DNA of 64,000 nucleotides from Bradyrhizobium huanghuaihaiense (GTDB lineage: Bacteria; Pseudomonadota; Alphaproteobacteria; Rhizobiales; Xanthobacteraceae), in assembly GCF_007830635.1 (NCBI RefSeq), contig NZ_VLLA01000022.1, positions 62,001 through 126,000 of the forward strand, given 5' to 3'. Below the pieces are notes generated by a model. It ran no database searches. It was not told where the DNA came from and was given only the letters and a program-made list of their open reading frames with translations. Positions 42,679 through 52,654 of the stretch are shown here, piece after piece. Position numbers and translations under genes: made by a program. The stretch's first letter is position 1. Each line of letters opens with the position of its first letter.

Positions 42679-43050
42679 TCACCACATGTTGAGCACGAGG
42701 CGGGCCTCGTCGCTCATGCGCTCGGGCGACCACGGCGGCTCCCAGACGACCTTGACGTCGACCACGCCGACACCGGGGACGCTGGCGACTGCGTTCTCGA
42801 CCATGGTCGGCAGCTCGCCGGCGGCCGGACAGTTCGGCGTCGTCAGCGTCATCTGCACGTCGACGGAGCGGTCGTCCTTGATCTCGACCTTGTAGATCAG
42901 GCCAAGCTCGTAGATGTCGGCGGGGATTTCCGGGTCGAACACGGTCTTGAGCCCGGCAATGATCTCGCGGGTCAGCCGCTCGGTCTCCTCCGGCGGCAGA
43001 GCCGAATGGGTCTCCATCGGATTGGCTTTGATTTCGGCCGTGTCACTCAT
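42679..43050 (-). CDS. DUF59/MIP18-type Fe-S assembly protein (SufT-like)
   Basis: A 123-residue protein with the MIP18/DUF59 fold, IIAGLKTVFDPEIPADIYEL and a conserved cysteine in LTTPNCPAAGELP. It takes part in late steps of Fe-S cluster maturation and is often found in suf operons (SufT in other bacteria). Its start overlaps the sufS stop as ATGA, indicating coupling. Confidence 0.9.
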   Translation of the reverse strand: MSDTAEIKANPMETHSALPPEETERLTREIIAGLKTVFDPEIPADIYELGLIYKVEIKDDRSVDVQMTLTTPNCPAAGELPTMVENAVASVPGVGVVDVKVVWEPPWSPERMSDEARLVLNMW

Positions 43051-44294
43051 GCGAACAAATCCCGCGCCTTCAGCAGCGCCTGTGCCAGATGATCGACTTC
43101 TTCCCGCGTATTATACATGCCGAACGAGGCCCGGCATGTGGCCGTGACGTTGAACCGCTCTAAAAGCGGCATGACGCAATGGGTGCCGGCGCGCACCGCG
43201 ATGCCCTGGCGGTCGATCACGGTCGCGACGTCGTGGGCGTGGGCACCCTTGAGCTCGAACGAGATCACCGGGCCCTTGCCGCGCGCCGTGCCGATCAGAC
43301 GCAGCGAGTTGATCTCGCGCAAGCGATCCTGGGCGTAGGTGACGAGGTCGTGCTCGTGCGCGGCGATGCGCTCCTTGCCGATCGAATTGACGTAGTCGAT
43401 GGCCGCGCCGAGGCCGACGGCCTCGACGATCGCAGGCGTGCCGGCCTCGAACTTGTGCGGGGGATCGCCATAGGTGACGACCTCGCGCGACACTTCGCGG
43501 ATCATCTCGCCGCCACCATTGAAGGGACGCATTGCGACGAGCTGATCGTACTTGGCCCAGAGCACACCGATGCCGGTCGGACCGTAGACCTTGTGGCCGG
43601 TGAAGACGTAGAAGTCGCAGCCGAGGTCCTGGACGTCGACCGGAATATGCACCGCGCCCTGGCTGCCGTCGACCAGCACGGGAATGCCGCGGGCATGGGC
43701 GATCTTCACGACGTCCTTGACCGGCACGATGGTGCCGAGCGCGTTCGACATCTGCGTGATCGCGACCAGCTTGGTCTTCGATGTCAGCAGCTTCTCGAAC
43801 TCGTCGATGAGGAAATTGCCCTCGTCGTCGACCGGCGCCCATTTGATCACAGCGCCCTGGCGTTCCCTGAGGAAGTGCCACGGCACGATGTTGGAATGGT
43901 GCTCCATGATCGAGATGACGATCTCGTCGCCGTCACCGATGTTCGGACCGCCCCAGGACGAGGCGACCAGATTGATCGCCTCAGTCGCGTTGCGGGTAAA
44001 AATCACTTCCTCGGTGCGCGCAGCATTGATGAACTGCGCGACCTTGGCGCGGCCGCCCTCATAGGCTTCCGTTGCGGCATTGGCGAGGTAATGCAGGCCG
44101 CGATGCACGTTGGCGTATTCGCTCGTATAGGCCTGCGTCATGCGGTCGAGCACAGACTGCGGCTTCTGCGCAGAGGCGGCGTTGTCGAGATAGACCAGCT
44201 TCTTGCCGTAGACTTGCATCGCGAGCGCCGGAAAGTCCTGGCGCACGCGCGCGACGTCATAGGCGCCGTTCTTGACTGCCGGATGCGTGCTCAT
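43047..44294 (-). CDS. sufS: Cysteine desulfurase, class II
   Basis: A 415-residue group II desulfurase. The PLP lysine is in YVFTGHKVYGPTGIG and the active-site loop cysteine in VRAGTHCVMPLLERF, with the short class II loop. It frees sulfur from cysteine for SufBCD. No sufE lies nearby, so its sulfur partner may be elsewhere. It overlaps sufD and the DUF59 gene by four bases each, so the operon is tightly coupled. Confidence 0.95.
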   Translation of the reverse strand: MSTHPAVKNGAYDVARVRQDFPALAMQVYGKKLVYLDNAASAQKPQSVLDRMTQAYTSEYANVHRGLHYLANAATEAYEGGRAKVAQFINAARTEEVIFTRNATEAINLVASSWGGPNIGDGDEIVISIMEHHSNIVPWHFLRERQGAVIKWAPVDDEGNFLIDEFEKLLTSKTKLVAITQMSNALGTIVPVKDVVKIAHARGIPVLVDGSQGAVHIPVDVQDLGCDFYVFTGHKVYGPTGIGVLWAKYDQLVAMRPFNGGGEMIREVSREVVTYGDPPHKFEAGTPAIVEAVGLGAAIDYVNSIGKERIAAHEHDLVTYAQDRLREINSLRLIGTARGKGPVISFELKGAHAHDVATVIDRQGIAVRAGTHCVMPLLERFNVTATCRASFGMYNTREEVDHLAQALLKARDLFA

Positions 44295-45613
44295 GACCGC
44301 CGCTCCAGCCAGCGCTCGGCAATGCCGATCACGTGCTCGCGCAAACCGTCATCGGCGATCTGCTCGATGGCTTCACCGACGAAGGCCTGGATCAGCAGCG
44401 CCTGGGCCTGCTTTTCCGGCAGGCCGCGCGCCTTCAGATAGAACAAGAGGCTGTCGTCCAGCGCGCCGGCGGTGGCACCGTGGCCGCAGGAGACGTCGTC
44501 GGCAAAGATTTCCAGCTCGGGCTTGTTGTCGGCCTCGGCCTCGTCCGAGAGCAGCAGCGCGCGGGTCATCATCTTGCCGTCGGTCTTCTGCGCGTCGGGA
44601 CGGACGATGATGCGGCCCTGGAACACCGAATGGGCGCGATCGTCGATCACGGCGCGGAAGACCTCGCGGCTGACGCAGTTCGGCACGGCATGGTCGACCA
44701 CCAGCGTGGTGTCGCCATGCTCGGTCTTCTGCAGCAGGTTCACGCCATTGGCCGAGAGCTCACTGCCCTCGCCCGAGAATGTAATGAAGCCCTGCAGGCG
44801 GCTGACCGCCGCGCCGGTCGTCATGTTGAAGAAATTGAGCTTTGTGTTCGCGCCGACAGTCACGAACTGAGAGGTGACGTTCACCGCATCGGGCGCATCG
44901 TCCATCAGGCGGATATGCGCGATGTCGGCGTCGTCGCCGACCCAGAGGATCACCGCATCGTTGACCTGATAGCCGCCGGCCTTTCCGGCTGCGACGAAGC
45001 TCTCTACGACAGTGGCGCGCACGCCTGTGCCAATCCGCAGATGCGAGCGGGTGAACGCGGACGCACCAGCCGCGGTCGCAACATGAATGACCTGGATCGG
45101 CGCGGACAAATGGGTGCCGTCAGCCACCGAGACCACGACGCCGTCCGTCGCCATGGCCGCATTGAGCGAGATGACCGCATCGGTCGATGCAGTCTGGAGG
45201 AGATCGCCGGCGGCGGGATTGGCCTCGTTCGTGAGAACCTCGCGCAGCGTCTTGACGCTGACCTCGGCGGCAAGCGCCTTCAGGTCCGACAGATCGGCCG
45301 CGAACACGCCGTCGACCAGCACCAGCTTGCGGGCGCCCGCGATCGCATGCGCCTTGACCGCCTCCGCGGCGCGCTTCAGCGCGACGGCATCGGGGTTGGC
45401 TGCCAGCGGCAGCACCTCGCCGACCAGCGCGCGCAGATCGGTGTATTTCCATTCCTCGATCCGGCGATGCGGCAGGCCGAGACGCTCATAGGTCTCGAAC
45501 GCCTCGCGGCGCACCGCGATCACGGACGGCGAACCCGGCAGGCGGCCTTCGGCGCTGGCGAAGAGATCGCTCACCGCGCGGCCGTTCCCGGTCTTTGCCA
45601 CAGCAACGTTCAT
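44291..45613 (-). CDS. sufD: Fe-S cluster assembly protein SufD
   Basis: A 440-residue SufD subunit. HRRIEEWKYTDLRAL is the conserved N-terminal block, and the beta-helix core ends in EIFADDVSCGHGATAGALDD and GLPEKQAQALLIQAFVGEAI. SufD joins SufB and SufC2 in the scaffold complex. The ATG at 45613 lies 11 bp after sufC; a longer open frame to 45874 overlaps sufC and is not used. It overlaps sufS by ATGA. Confidence 0.95.
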   Translation of the reverse strand: MNVAVAKTGNGRAVSDLFASAEGRLPGSPSVIAVRREAFETYERLGLPHRRIEEWKYTDLRALVGEVLPLAANPDAVALKRAAEAVKAHAIAGARKLVLVDGVFAADLSDLKALAAEVSVKTLREVLTNEANPAAGDLLQTASTDAVISLNAAMATDGVVVSVADGTHLSAPIQVIHVATAAGASAFTRSHLRIGTGVRATVVESFVAAGKAGGYQVNDAVILWVGDDADIAHIRLMDDAPDAVNVTSQFVTVGANTKLNFFNMTTGAAVSRLQGFITFSGEGSELSANGVNLLQKTEHGDTTLVVDHAVPNCVSREVFRAVIDDRAHSVFQGRIIVRPDAQKTDGKMMTRALLLSDEAEADNKPELEIFADDVSCGHGATAGALDDSLLFYLKARGLPEKQAQALLIQAFVGEAIEQIADDGLREHVIGIAERWLERRS

Positions 45614-45624
45614 CGCAAAATTCC

Positions 45625-46377
45625 TTACGCGGCATCCTCGAACTGGGCGTAGCCGGACGCTTCCAGCTCCAGCGCCAGATCCTTGCCGCCGCTCTTCACG
45701 ACGCGGCCCTTCGACATCACGTGCACGAAATCGGGCACGATGTAGTTCAGCAGCCGCTGATAGTGGGTGATGACGACCATCGCACGCCCCGGCGAGCGCA
45801 ACGCGTTGACGCCGTCGGCCGCAATGCGCAGCGCGTCGATGTCGAGGCCGGAATCCATCTCGTCGAGGATGCACAGGCTGGGCTCGAACAGCGCCATCTG
45901 CAGCACCTCGTTGCGCTTCTTCTCGCCGCCGGAGAAGCCGACATTGACGCCGCGCTTGAGCATGTCCTGCGGGATGTTCAGCGACTTCGAGACCTCGCGG
46001 ACCTTCTTCAGGAAATCCGGCGTCGAATATTCGCTCTCGCCGCGCGCTTTGCGCTGCGCGTTCAGCGCGGTGCGCAGGAACGTCATGGTGGCGACGCCGG
46101 GAATCTCGACCGGATACTGGAACGCCAGGAACACGCCCTTGGCGGCGCGCTCGTCCGGATCCATCTCCAGGAGGTCCTCGCCCTTGAACAGGATCTGGCC
46201 GTCGGTGACCTCGTAGCCGGGCTTGCCGGCGATGACGTGCGAGAGCGTCGATTTGCCGGAGCCGTTCGGCCCCATGATCGCGTGCACCTCGCCCTCGTTC
46301 ACGGTCAGCGTCAGCCCGTGGAGGATCTCACGCTCCTCGACACGAACCTTGAGGTCTTTCACTTCAAGCAAAGCCAT
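45625..46377 (-). CDS. sufC: Fe-S cluster assembly ATPase SufC
   Basis: A 250-residue ABC-type ATPase. Walker A is MGPNGSGKST, the signature is NVGFSGGEKKR, Walker B is CILDEMDSGLD and the switch His is VVITHYQ. It drives conformational change of SufBD. I chose the ATG at 46377 (MALLEVKDLKV); the frame extends seven residues upstream. It lies between sufB and sufD. Confidence 0.96.
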   Translation of the reverse strand: MALLEVKDLKVRVEEREILHGLTLTVNEGEVHAIMGPNGSGKSTLSHVIAGKPGYEVTDGQILFKGEDLLEMDPDERAAKGVFLAFQYPVEIPGVATMTFLRTALNAQRKARGESEYSTPDFLKKVREVSKSLNIPQDMLKRGVNVGFSGGEKKRNEVLQMALFEPSLCILDEMDSGLDIDALRIAADGVNALRSPGRAMVVITHYQRLLNYIVPDFVHVMSKGRVVKSGGKDLALELEASGYAQFEDAA

Positions 46378-46438
46378 CTTGGTATCCAGTCTATTCAATT
46401 GATGTTGGAGCGCCGGAGCGCGCCGCCGGGGTCAGCGA

Positions 46439-47935
<1,497 letters not shown>

Positions 47936-48019
47936 TCCATCCTCCGCTCGCGGTTTCAAGGACCGCGGTGGATCAAACTCGGACGAGTATTACGATGTTT
48001 TTTGGCAGAAAGCACGGGC

Positions 48020-48034
48020 TTAGAACCGTTCGAG
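48020..48034. promoter_or_regulatory. Irr-box-like site upstream of sufB
   Basis: TTAGAACCGTTCGAG resembles the Irr iron-control element (about TTAGAA-N3-TTCTAA, from memory) with the second half imperfect. It lies 85-99 bp before the sufB ATG. Irr control of suf genes is known or predicted in Bradyrhizobium relatives, so the place is meaningful, but the match is partial. Confidence 0.4.
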
Positions 48035-48048
48035 CCGTGTTTCGTCGC

Positions 48049-49188
48049 TTAGCCTCTAAGTAGGGTATTACCGAGCTTTCGCCAAGCCTCTAACGTCCTA
48101 TTGATGTCCTCAGGTTCCGTGGACCAGCCCAGACTGAGGCGCACTGCTCCCTGCGCCACCGCGGGGTCGTACCCCATGGCCGACAGCACATGCGACGGCT
48201 GGACCTTACCGGAAGAACACGCTGAACCGGAGGACACTGCGACCCCTTCGAGGTCAAAGCCGATCACGGCAGTCTCCGCCTTGAGGCCGCGCGCTGTGAA
48301 CAAAGTGGTATTGGGTAACCTCGCCACGTCCTTCGAGAAGACGGTCGCGCCGGCGATCGCCCGGATGCCATTTTCCAAGCGATCTCTGAGGGTTGCCATG
48401 CGCTCCGTATCCTCCGGCAGAGCCTGAAGCGCGGCCTTCACGGCAGCGCCGAAGCTGGCGATTCCCGCGACATTTTCAGTCCCGGCCCGCCGGTTCAGCT
48501 CCTGCCCGCCGCCCCGGAGTACGGGCTCAAGCCCGGCAATCCCCTCCGCCACGACCAGCGCGCCGACGCCCTTGGGACCGCCGATCTTGTGCGCAGAAAA
48601 GGTCGCAAGGTCCGCGCCTATCGCGTTAATATTAAAAGGCATTTTGCCAAGCGCCTGGATCGCATCGACGTGCAGCAGGCCGCCGGCCTCATGAACGATC
48701 TGCGCCGCCTCCACGACCGGCTGGAGCGCGCCGGTCTCATTGTTGGCCGCCATGATCGAGACCAGCGCAGGCGGACCGTCCATCAGCTGCGTCTTCAGAT
48801 AGTCGAGATCGACCACGCCGGCCCGTGTCACCCCGATATGGCCGATCTTGTCCGCCGGGAACCGGCCGCCTGACAGCACCGAGGCGTGCTCCACTGCCGA
48901 GACCAGCAGCCGCTCCACGGGACCGCCAGCCGGTCCCCGCAGTCCGGGCGACAGCGCCAGCGCGTTGGCCTCGGTCCCAGCGGAGGTGAAGACGACATTG
49001 CGCGGCAACCCACCGACTGCAGCGGCGAGCGTGGCACGGGCGTCCTCGACCAGACGCCGCGCCTCGCGTCCCTCGGCATGGACCGAGGAGGGATTGCCGA
49101 TCAGCTCCCAGGCCGCGAGCATCGCGGCGCGCGCCTCGGGGCGAAGCGGCGTCGTCGCGTTCCAGTCGAGATACACACGGGTCGGCAT
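48049..49188 (-). CDS. Cysteine desulfurase, class I (IscS/NifS-like)
   Basis: A 379-residue group I desulfurase. Motifs are VYLDWNATTPLRPEA, TSAGTEANALALS, the PLP lysine in FSAHKIGGPKGVG and the long-loop cysteine in VSSGSACSSGKVQPSHV. It supplies sulfur from cysteine. The start at 49188 (MPTRVYLDWNATT) is used rather than the ORF start upstream at 49263. It heads the suf gene row, so the cell has both class I and class II desulfurases in one cluster. A 12-bp palindrome lies directly before its ATG. Confidence 0.93.
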   Translation of the reverse strand: MPTRVYLDWNATTPLRPEARAAMLAAWELIGNPSSVHAEGREARRLVEDARATLAAAVGGLPRNVVFTSAGTEANALALSPGLRGPAGGPVERLLVSAVEHASVLSGGRFPADKIGHIGVTRAGVVDLDYLKTQLMDGPPALVSIMAANNETGALQPVVEAAQIVHEAGGLLHVDAIQALGKMPFNINAIGADLATFSAHKIGGPKGVGALVVAEGIAGLEPVLRGGGQELNRRAGTENVAGIASFGAAVKAALQALPEDTERMATLRDRLENGIRAIAGATVFSKDVARLPNTTLFTARGLKAETAVIGFDLEGVAVSSGSACSSGKVQPSHVLSAMGYDPAVAQGAVRLSLGWSTEPEDINRTLEAWRKLGNTLLRG

Positions 49189-49191
49189 AGA

Positions 49192-49203
49192 GTAATATAT
49201 TAC
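49192..49203. promoter_or_regulatory. Palindrome directly upstream of the class I desulfurase gene
   Basis: GTAATATATTAC is a perfect 12-bp palindrome three bases before the ATG at 49188, in a strongly AT-rich stretch of otherwise GC-rich DNA. It could be an operator for an Fe-S or iron regulator (an Rrf2-type protein for example) or part of a core promoter of a nearly leaderless transcript. Regulator unknown. Confidence 0.5.
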
Positions 49204-49529
49204 CTTGTATTCACAGAGGCTCGCCCTCCCGCCCGACATGGGCCGCGGCCGCGCCCTTGGCAACCTGATTCCGGACCCGCCTGTCCCGGTGACGCGCCCA
49301 TGACACGCTAACGCCTTGAGCCTATTGGCCGATGTTCAAGATGCTTGCTTTTTGCCCCTGCGCCCATGCTAGAACGCGGCCGTCAAGTCACCGTGCGCCG
49401 TTTGCGCATCACCGCGAGGCGCACGCCTTCTCTCCCTTCATTCGCGCTTTCGTCGGCATCCGCCGATGAAGCCACAATCGGTTGATTGCCGAGGATCCTC
49501 GTTCCAGCACATCAATCAAGAGATCATCG
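49204..49529. other. Divergent intergenic region between desulfurase and hydrolase genes
   Basis: About 330 bp with no coding feature that I can support. It must hold the promoters for both divergent genes. No conserved RNA or terminator was recognised. Confidence 0.45.
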
Positions 49530-50177
49530 ATGCCTGAAGTCATTTTCGCCGGCCCCGCTGGCCGCCTCGAAGGCCGCTATCACCCGGCCAAGCAGAAGAA
49601 CGCGCCGATCGCGATGATCCTGCATCCGCATCCGCAGTTTCACGGCACGATGAACCATCAGATCGTGTACCAGTGCTACTATGCCTTCGCACATCGCGGC
49701 TTCTCGGTGCTGCGCTTCAATTTCCGCGGCGTCGGCCGCAGCCAGGGCTCGTTCGACCACGGCACCGGCGAATTGTCCGATGCGGCGGCGGCGCTCGACT
49801 GGGCGCAGACCATCAATCCCGAAGCGCGCGCCTGCTGGGTCGCCGGCTTCTCCTTCGGCGCCTGGATCGGCATGCAGCTCCTGATGCGCCGCCCCGAGGT
49901 CGAAGGCTTCATCTCGATCGCGCCGCCGGCCAATCTCTATGACTTCTCCTTCCTCGCACCCTGTCCCTCCTCGGGCCTGATCGTGCATGGTGAGAAGGAC
50001 GCGGTGGTGCCGCCCAAGGACGTCAACACGCTGGTCGAGAAGCTGAAGACGCAGAAGGGCATCGTGATCGACCAGCAGATCATCCCCGGCGCCAACCACT
50101 TCTTCGACGCCAAGCTCGAGCCGCTGATGGAAACCATCACGGCGTATCTCGACATGCGCCTGGCGAACGTGCGGTAA
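49530..50177 (+). CDS. Alpha/beta hydrolase (YtpA/dienelactone-hydrolase-like)
   Basis: A 215-residue hydrolase. MILHPHPQFHGTMNHQIVYQ and FNFRGVGRSQGSFDHG give the core beta strands, the nucleophile elbow is AGFSFGAWIG with Ser in GFSFG, and GLIVHGEKDAVVPP and PGANHFFDAK supply Asp and His. It resembles the small YtpA/YfhR-type hydrolases, substrate unknown. The ATG at 49530 is used. The frame opens upstream at 49482. Confidence 0.88.
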   Translation: MPEVIFAGPAGRLEGRYHPAKQKNAPIAMILHPHPQFHGTMNHQIVYQCYYAFAHRGFSVLRFNFRGVGRSQGSFDHGTGELSDAAAALDWAQTINPEARACWVAGFSFGAWIGMQLLMRRPEVEGFISIAPPANLYDFSFLAPCPSSGLIVHGEKDAVVPPKDVNTLVEKLKTQKGIVIDQQIIPGANHFFDAKLEPLMETITAYLDMRLANVR

Positions 50178-50190
50178 CGTCCGCAGCTTT

Positions 50191-50275
50191 GTAGCCCGGA
50201 TGGAGCGAAGCGAAATCCGGGACCCCTGTCGCTTGTGGCGTGCCCCCGGATTGCGCTTCGCTCCATCCGGGCTAC
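50191..50275. repeat. 85-bp palindromic intergenic repeat, family D
   Basis: The ends are perfect 22-bp inverted repeats (50191-50212, starting GTAGCCCGGATGGAGCGAAG, and 50254-50275). Inner AAATCCGGG and CCCGGATT pair as well. It fills the gap between the convergent hydrolase and SMR genes, 13 bp and 4 bp from their stops, and could end transcription both ways. Confidence 0.85.
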
Positions 50276-50279
50276 GCGC

Positions 50280-50603
50280 TCAAGCCAGCTTCAGCGCGAC
50301 GATCCCCATCAAGACGAGCGCGATGCCCGCAAGCTTCAGCGCGCTCAAACTCTCGCCGAACAGCACGACGCCCATGACGAAAGTGCCGGCAGCGCCAATG
50401 CCGGTCCACACCGAATAGGCGACGCCGACCTCGAGCACCTTCAGCGCCCGCCCGAGCAGGAAGACGAAGGCGACGAGCAGCGCCAGCGAGACGATGGTCC
50501 AGCCCACGCGCGTGTAGCCTTCCGCGTATTTCATCGAGATCGCCCAGCCGACATCGAGCGCGCCGGCGACCACCAGCATCAGCCAGGCCACAGAGGACGA
50601 CAT
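50280..50603 (-). CDS. SMR family exporter (SugE/Gdx-like)
   Basis: A 107-residue four-helix small multidrug resistance protein. The layout MSSSVAWLMLVVAGALDVGW and ALKVLEVGVAYSVWTGIGAA matches the SugE/Gdx guanidinium-exporter group. At residue 17 the essential membrane Glu of the family is Asp (ALDVGWA, codon GAT). It works as an antiparallel dimer exchanging protons for cationic substrates. It follows the GST gene by 8 bp and shares its promoter region. The Asp may retune proton coupling. Confidence 0.9.
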   Translation of the reverse strand: MSSSVAWLMLVVAGALDVGWAISMKYAEGYTRVGWTIVSLALLVAFVFLLGRALKVLEVGVAYSVWTGIGAAGTFVMGVVLFGESLSALKLAGIALVLMGIVALKLA

Positions 50604-50611
50604 CGGCGCGC

Positions 50612-51289
50612 TCAGGCCGCGAGCTTGAGCAGATGCGCGTCGTGGCGAACGAGGAAGGCGCGCAGCAATTGCGGATAGTCCGCGCCGACTGCGGTGCGCA
50701 CGCTCGGACGTTTGGCGAGTTCTGTCCGCCAGGCCCGGACCTTCGGCACATCGCGGAAAATGCCGTGCTCGGTCAATTCGTCGAACAGGTCGAAGTAGCG
50801 GAAGATCGGCGCGAACACCGCATCGACCAGGCTGAACGTCTCGCCTGCAAAAAAGGGCCCTGCACCGAGCGCCGCTTCGACACGCGCGAATTTCGCTGCA
50901 AGCGCCTGGCGCTTGCTGTCGAACGTCGCCGGATCCGTCGTCGTCTCCAGGCCCCAGACATCGCCGAGGATCGCCGAGCCAAACTCCATCCAGGCGCGGT
51001 GCTCGGCCCGCTTCAGGGCATCCGACGGATGCAGCTTGAGGCCTGCTTGCGTCTCCTCGATGTACTCGCAGATCACGTTGCTCTCGAACAGCGCGACCTC
51101 GCCCTTCTCCGTCGTCACCACCAGCACCGGCACCTTGCCGAGCGGCGAGAGCTTCAAGAACCAGTCGGGCTTATTGGCGAGATCGATGTCGATCCGCTCG
51201 AACGGTACACCCTTCTCTTTCAGCGCGATCACGGCACGCTGCACGTAGGGACAAAGCTTGTGGCTGATCAGTTTCAGTGAAGCGGTCAT
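50612..51289 (-). CDS. Glutathione S-transferase family protein
   Basis: A 225-residue GST. The N-terminal thioredoxin fold begins MTASLKLISHKLCPYVQRAV; Cys13 in CPYVQR is the omega-like active-site cysteine, and the second GSH segment is GKVPVLV with LFESNVICEYIEE. The C-terminal helical domain follows. It is likely a thiol transferase or dehydroascorbate reductase. I prefer the ATG at 51289 to the TTG at 51295. It precedes the SMR gene, so the unit links glutathione chemistry with export. Confidence 0.92.
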   Translation of the reverse strand: MTASLKLISHKLCPYVQRAVIALKEKGVPFERIDIDLANKPDWFLKLSPLGKVPVLVVTTEKGEVALFESNVICEYIEETQAGLKLHPSDALKRAEHRAWMEFGSAILGDVWGLETTTDPATFDSKRQALAAKFARVEAALGAGPFFAGETFSLVDAVFAPIFRYFDLFDELTEHGIFRDVPKVRAWRTELAKRPSVRTAVGADYPQLLRAFLVRHDAHLLKLAA

Positions 51290-51311
51290 TGGCAACGATC
51301 CCGGCGGTTAA

Positions 51312-51372
51312 ATGCAACTGCATCCAACATAAATGCATTTGCATTTACATGTCAAGATCCATGCATCTGCAT
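51312..51372. promoter_or_regulatory. Promoter with three ATGCA-N2-TGCAT operators
   Basis: Three perfect palindromes with a 2-bp centre lie at 51312-51323 (centre AC), 51333-51344 (TT) and 51361-51372 (TC). On the minus strand TTGACA (51355-51350) and TATGTT (51331-51326) form a promoter with an 18-bp spacer. The middle operator fills that spacer and extends to the 18-bp palindrome TAAATGCATTTGCATTTA (51330-51347). The third lies upstream of -35 and the first downstream of -10. The promoter drives the GST/SMR operon. The regulator is not encoded nearby. Confidence 0.75.
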
Positions 51373-51385
51373 TAACCGCCCCACC

Positions 51386-52489
51386 TCAGGGCCGCGCGAT
51401 CACCCCACCCGTCATCGGCATCGGCACGCCCGTGGTCGCCGGATAGGACAGCGGCAGGCCCTTCATGCCGCGCACGGCCAGGAAGCCGAAGGCCTGCGCT
51501 TCGATGGCGTCGGAAGCCCAGCCGAGCGTTTCGGCGGCCTCGACGGTGGCCGATCCCACACGGTCCCGCAGCATGCGCAGCATGGTGAGGTTGCGGGCGC
51601 CGCCGCCGCAGACGATCCAGCTCCGCGGCCGGCGCGGCAGCAGCGGGATGATTCGGGCGATCGCAGCAGCGGTGAAGGCCGTGAGTGTGGCCGCGCCGTC
51701 GGCCGGCGCCACGTCGCCGAGCTTGAGCGCGGCAAAGTCGTTGCGGTCGAGCGATTTCGGCGGCGGGCTTGCGAAGAACGGCAACTCCAGCGCACGGGCG
51801 ATCCAGGCTTCATCCGCCTTGCCGAGCGCCGCGAACTTGCCTTCCGCGTCGAAGGCCTGGTTCATGGTTCGGTACATGAAGTCGTCGAGCAGCGCGTTGC
51901 CCGGCCCGGTGTCGCAGGCGATCAGCGTATCGTTGCCGTCGATATAGGTGATGTTGGAGACGCCGCCGATATTGACCACGACGATCGGCCCCTCGCGCTC
52001 CAGCGAATTGGCAAGCGCCCGGTGGTAGACCGGTACGAACGGCGCTCCCTGCCCGCCGGCCTCGACGTCGGCGGCGCGGAAGTCGTGCATGACGGGAATA
52101 TGGATCGCCCTTGCCAGCGCCGGCGCATCGCCGATCTGCACCGTCAGCCGCTTCTCGGGGCGGTGCAGCACGGTCTGGCCGTGGAAACCGACGATGTCGA
52201 TGTCTTCCGGCCGCATCCGGTTCTGGGCGACGAAGGCGGCCACCGCCTCGGCATGCGCCAGTGTCACCGCGCGCTCGGCCTCGGCCAGGATTCCCGGCCG
52301 GGCATAGCGCTGCTGCAGGTGCACCGCCTCGGAGAGCGCTTGGCGCAGCAGGTTGCGCTCGGCCGGGCTATAGGGCCGGTAGCCGGAGGGCCCGAACGCC
52401 TTCACCAGCTTTCCATCGGTTTCGATCAGCGCGACATCGACCCCGTCCAGCGAGGTGCCGCTCATCAAACCGAGTGCCGTCAACATCAT
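51386..52489 (-). CDS. anmK: Anhydro-N-acetylmuramic acid kinase
   Basis: A 367-residue AnmK. The N-terminal MSGTSLDGVDVALIETDG is the ATP/substrate signature, and DIVGFHGQTVLHRPEKRLTV, NIGGVSNITYIDG and DTGPGNALLDDFM are further conserved blocks. It phosphorylates 1,6-anhydro-MurNAc from recycled peptidoglycan, giving MurNAc-6-phosphate. It is divergent from tyrS, a common arrangement in Rhizobiales. A second ATG three bases downstream is equally possible. Confidence 0.95.
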   Translation of the reverse strand: MMLTALGLMSGTSLDGVDVALIETDGKLVKAFGPSGYRPYSPAERNLLRQALSEAVHLQQRYARPGILAEAERAVTLAHAEAVAAFVAQNRMRPEDIDIVGFHGQTVLHRPEKRLTVQIGDAPALARAIHIPVMHDFRAADVEAGGQGAPFVPVYHRALANSLEREGPIVVVNIGGVSNITYIDGNDTLIACDTGPGNALLDDFMYRTMNQAFDAEGKFAALGKADEAWIARALELPFFASPPPKSLDRNDFAALKLGDVAPADGAATLTAFTAAAIARIIPLLPRRPRSWIVCGGGARNLTMLRMLRDRVGSATVEAAETLGWASDAIEAQAFGFLAVRGMKGLPLSYPATTGVPMPMTGGVIARP

Positions 52490-52654
52490 GGATCAGCGTC
52501 CTCAACAGACCCCCTCCGGCATGCCGATCTTGTGCCAGAGGGACACATCTTATAATGCCACAGCGCCAAGTGGCGGGCAGCAACCGAGTTCCCACGGAAG
52601 ACCCTTAAATTGCTCCCGAAACAGTAAACCAAGAATTGTCAGGCACGCCGACAG

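Noticed and set aside
43179..45652. Plus-strand frames opposite the suf genes
   Set aside because: They are antisense shadows of sufS and sufD with no start signals or recognisable domains.
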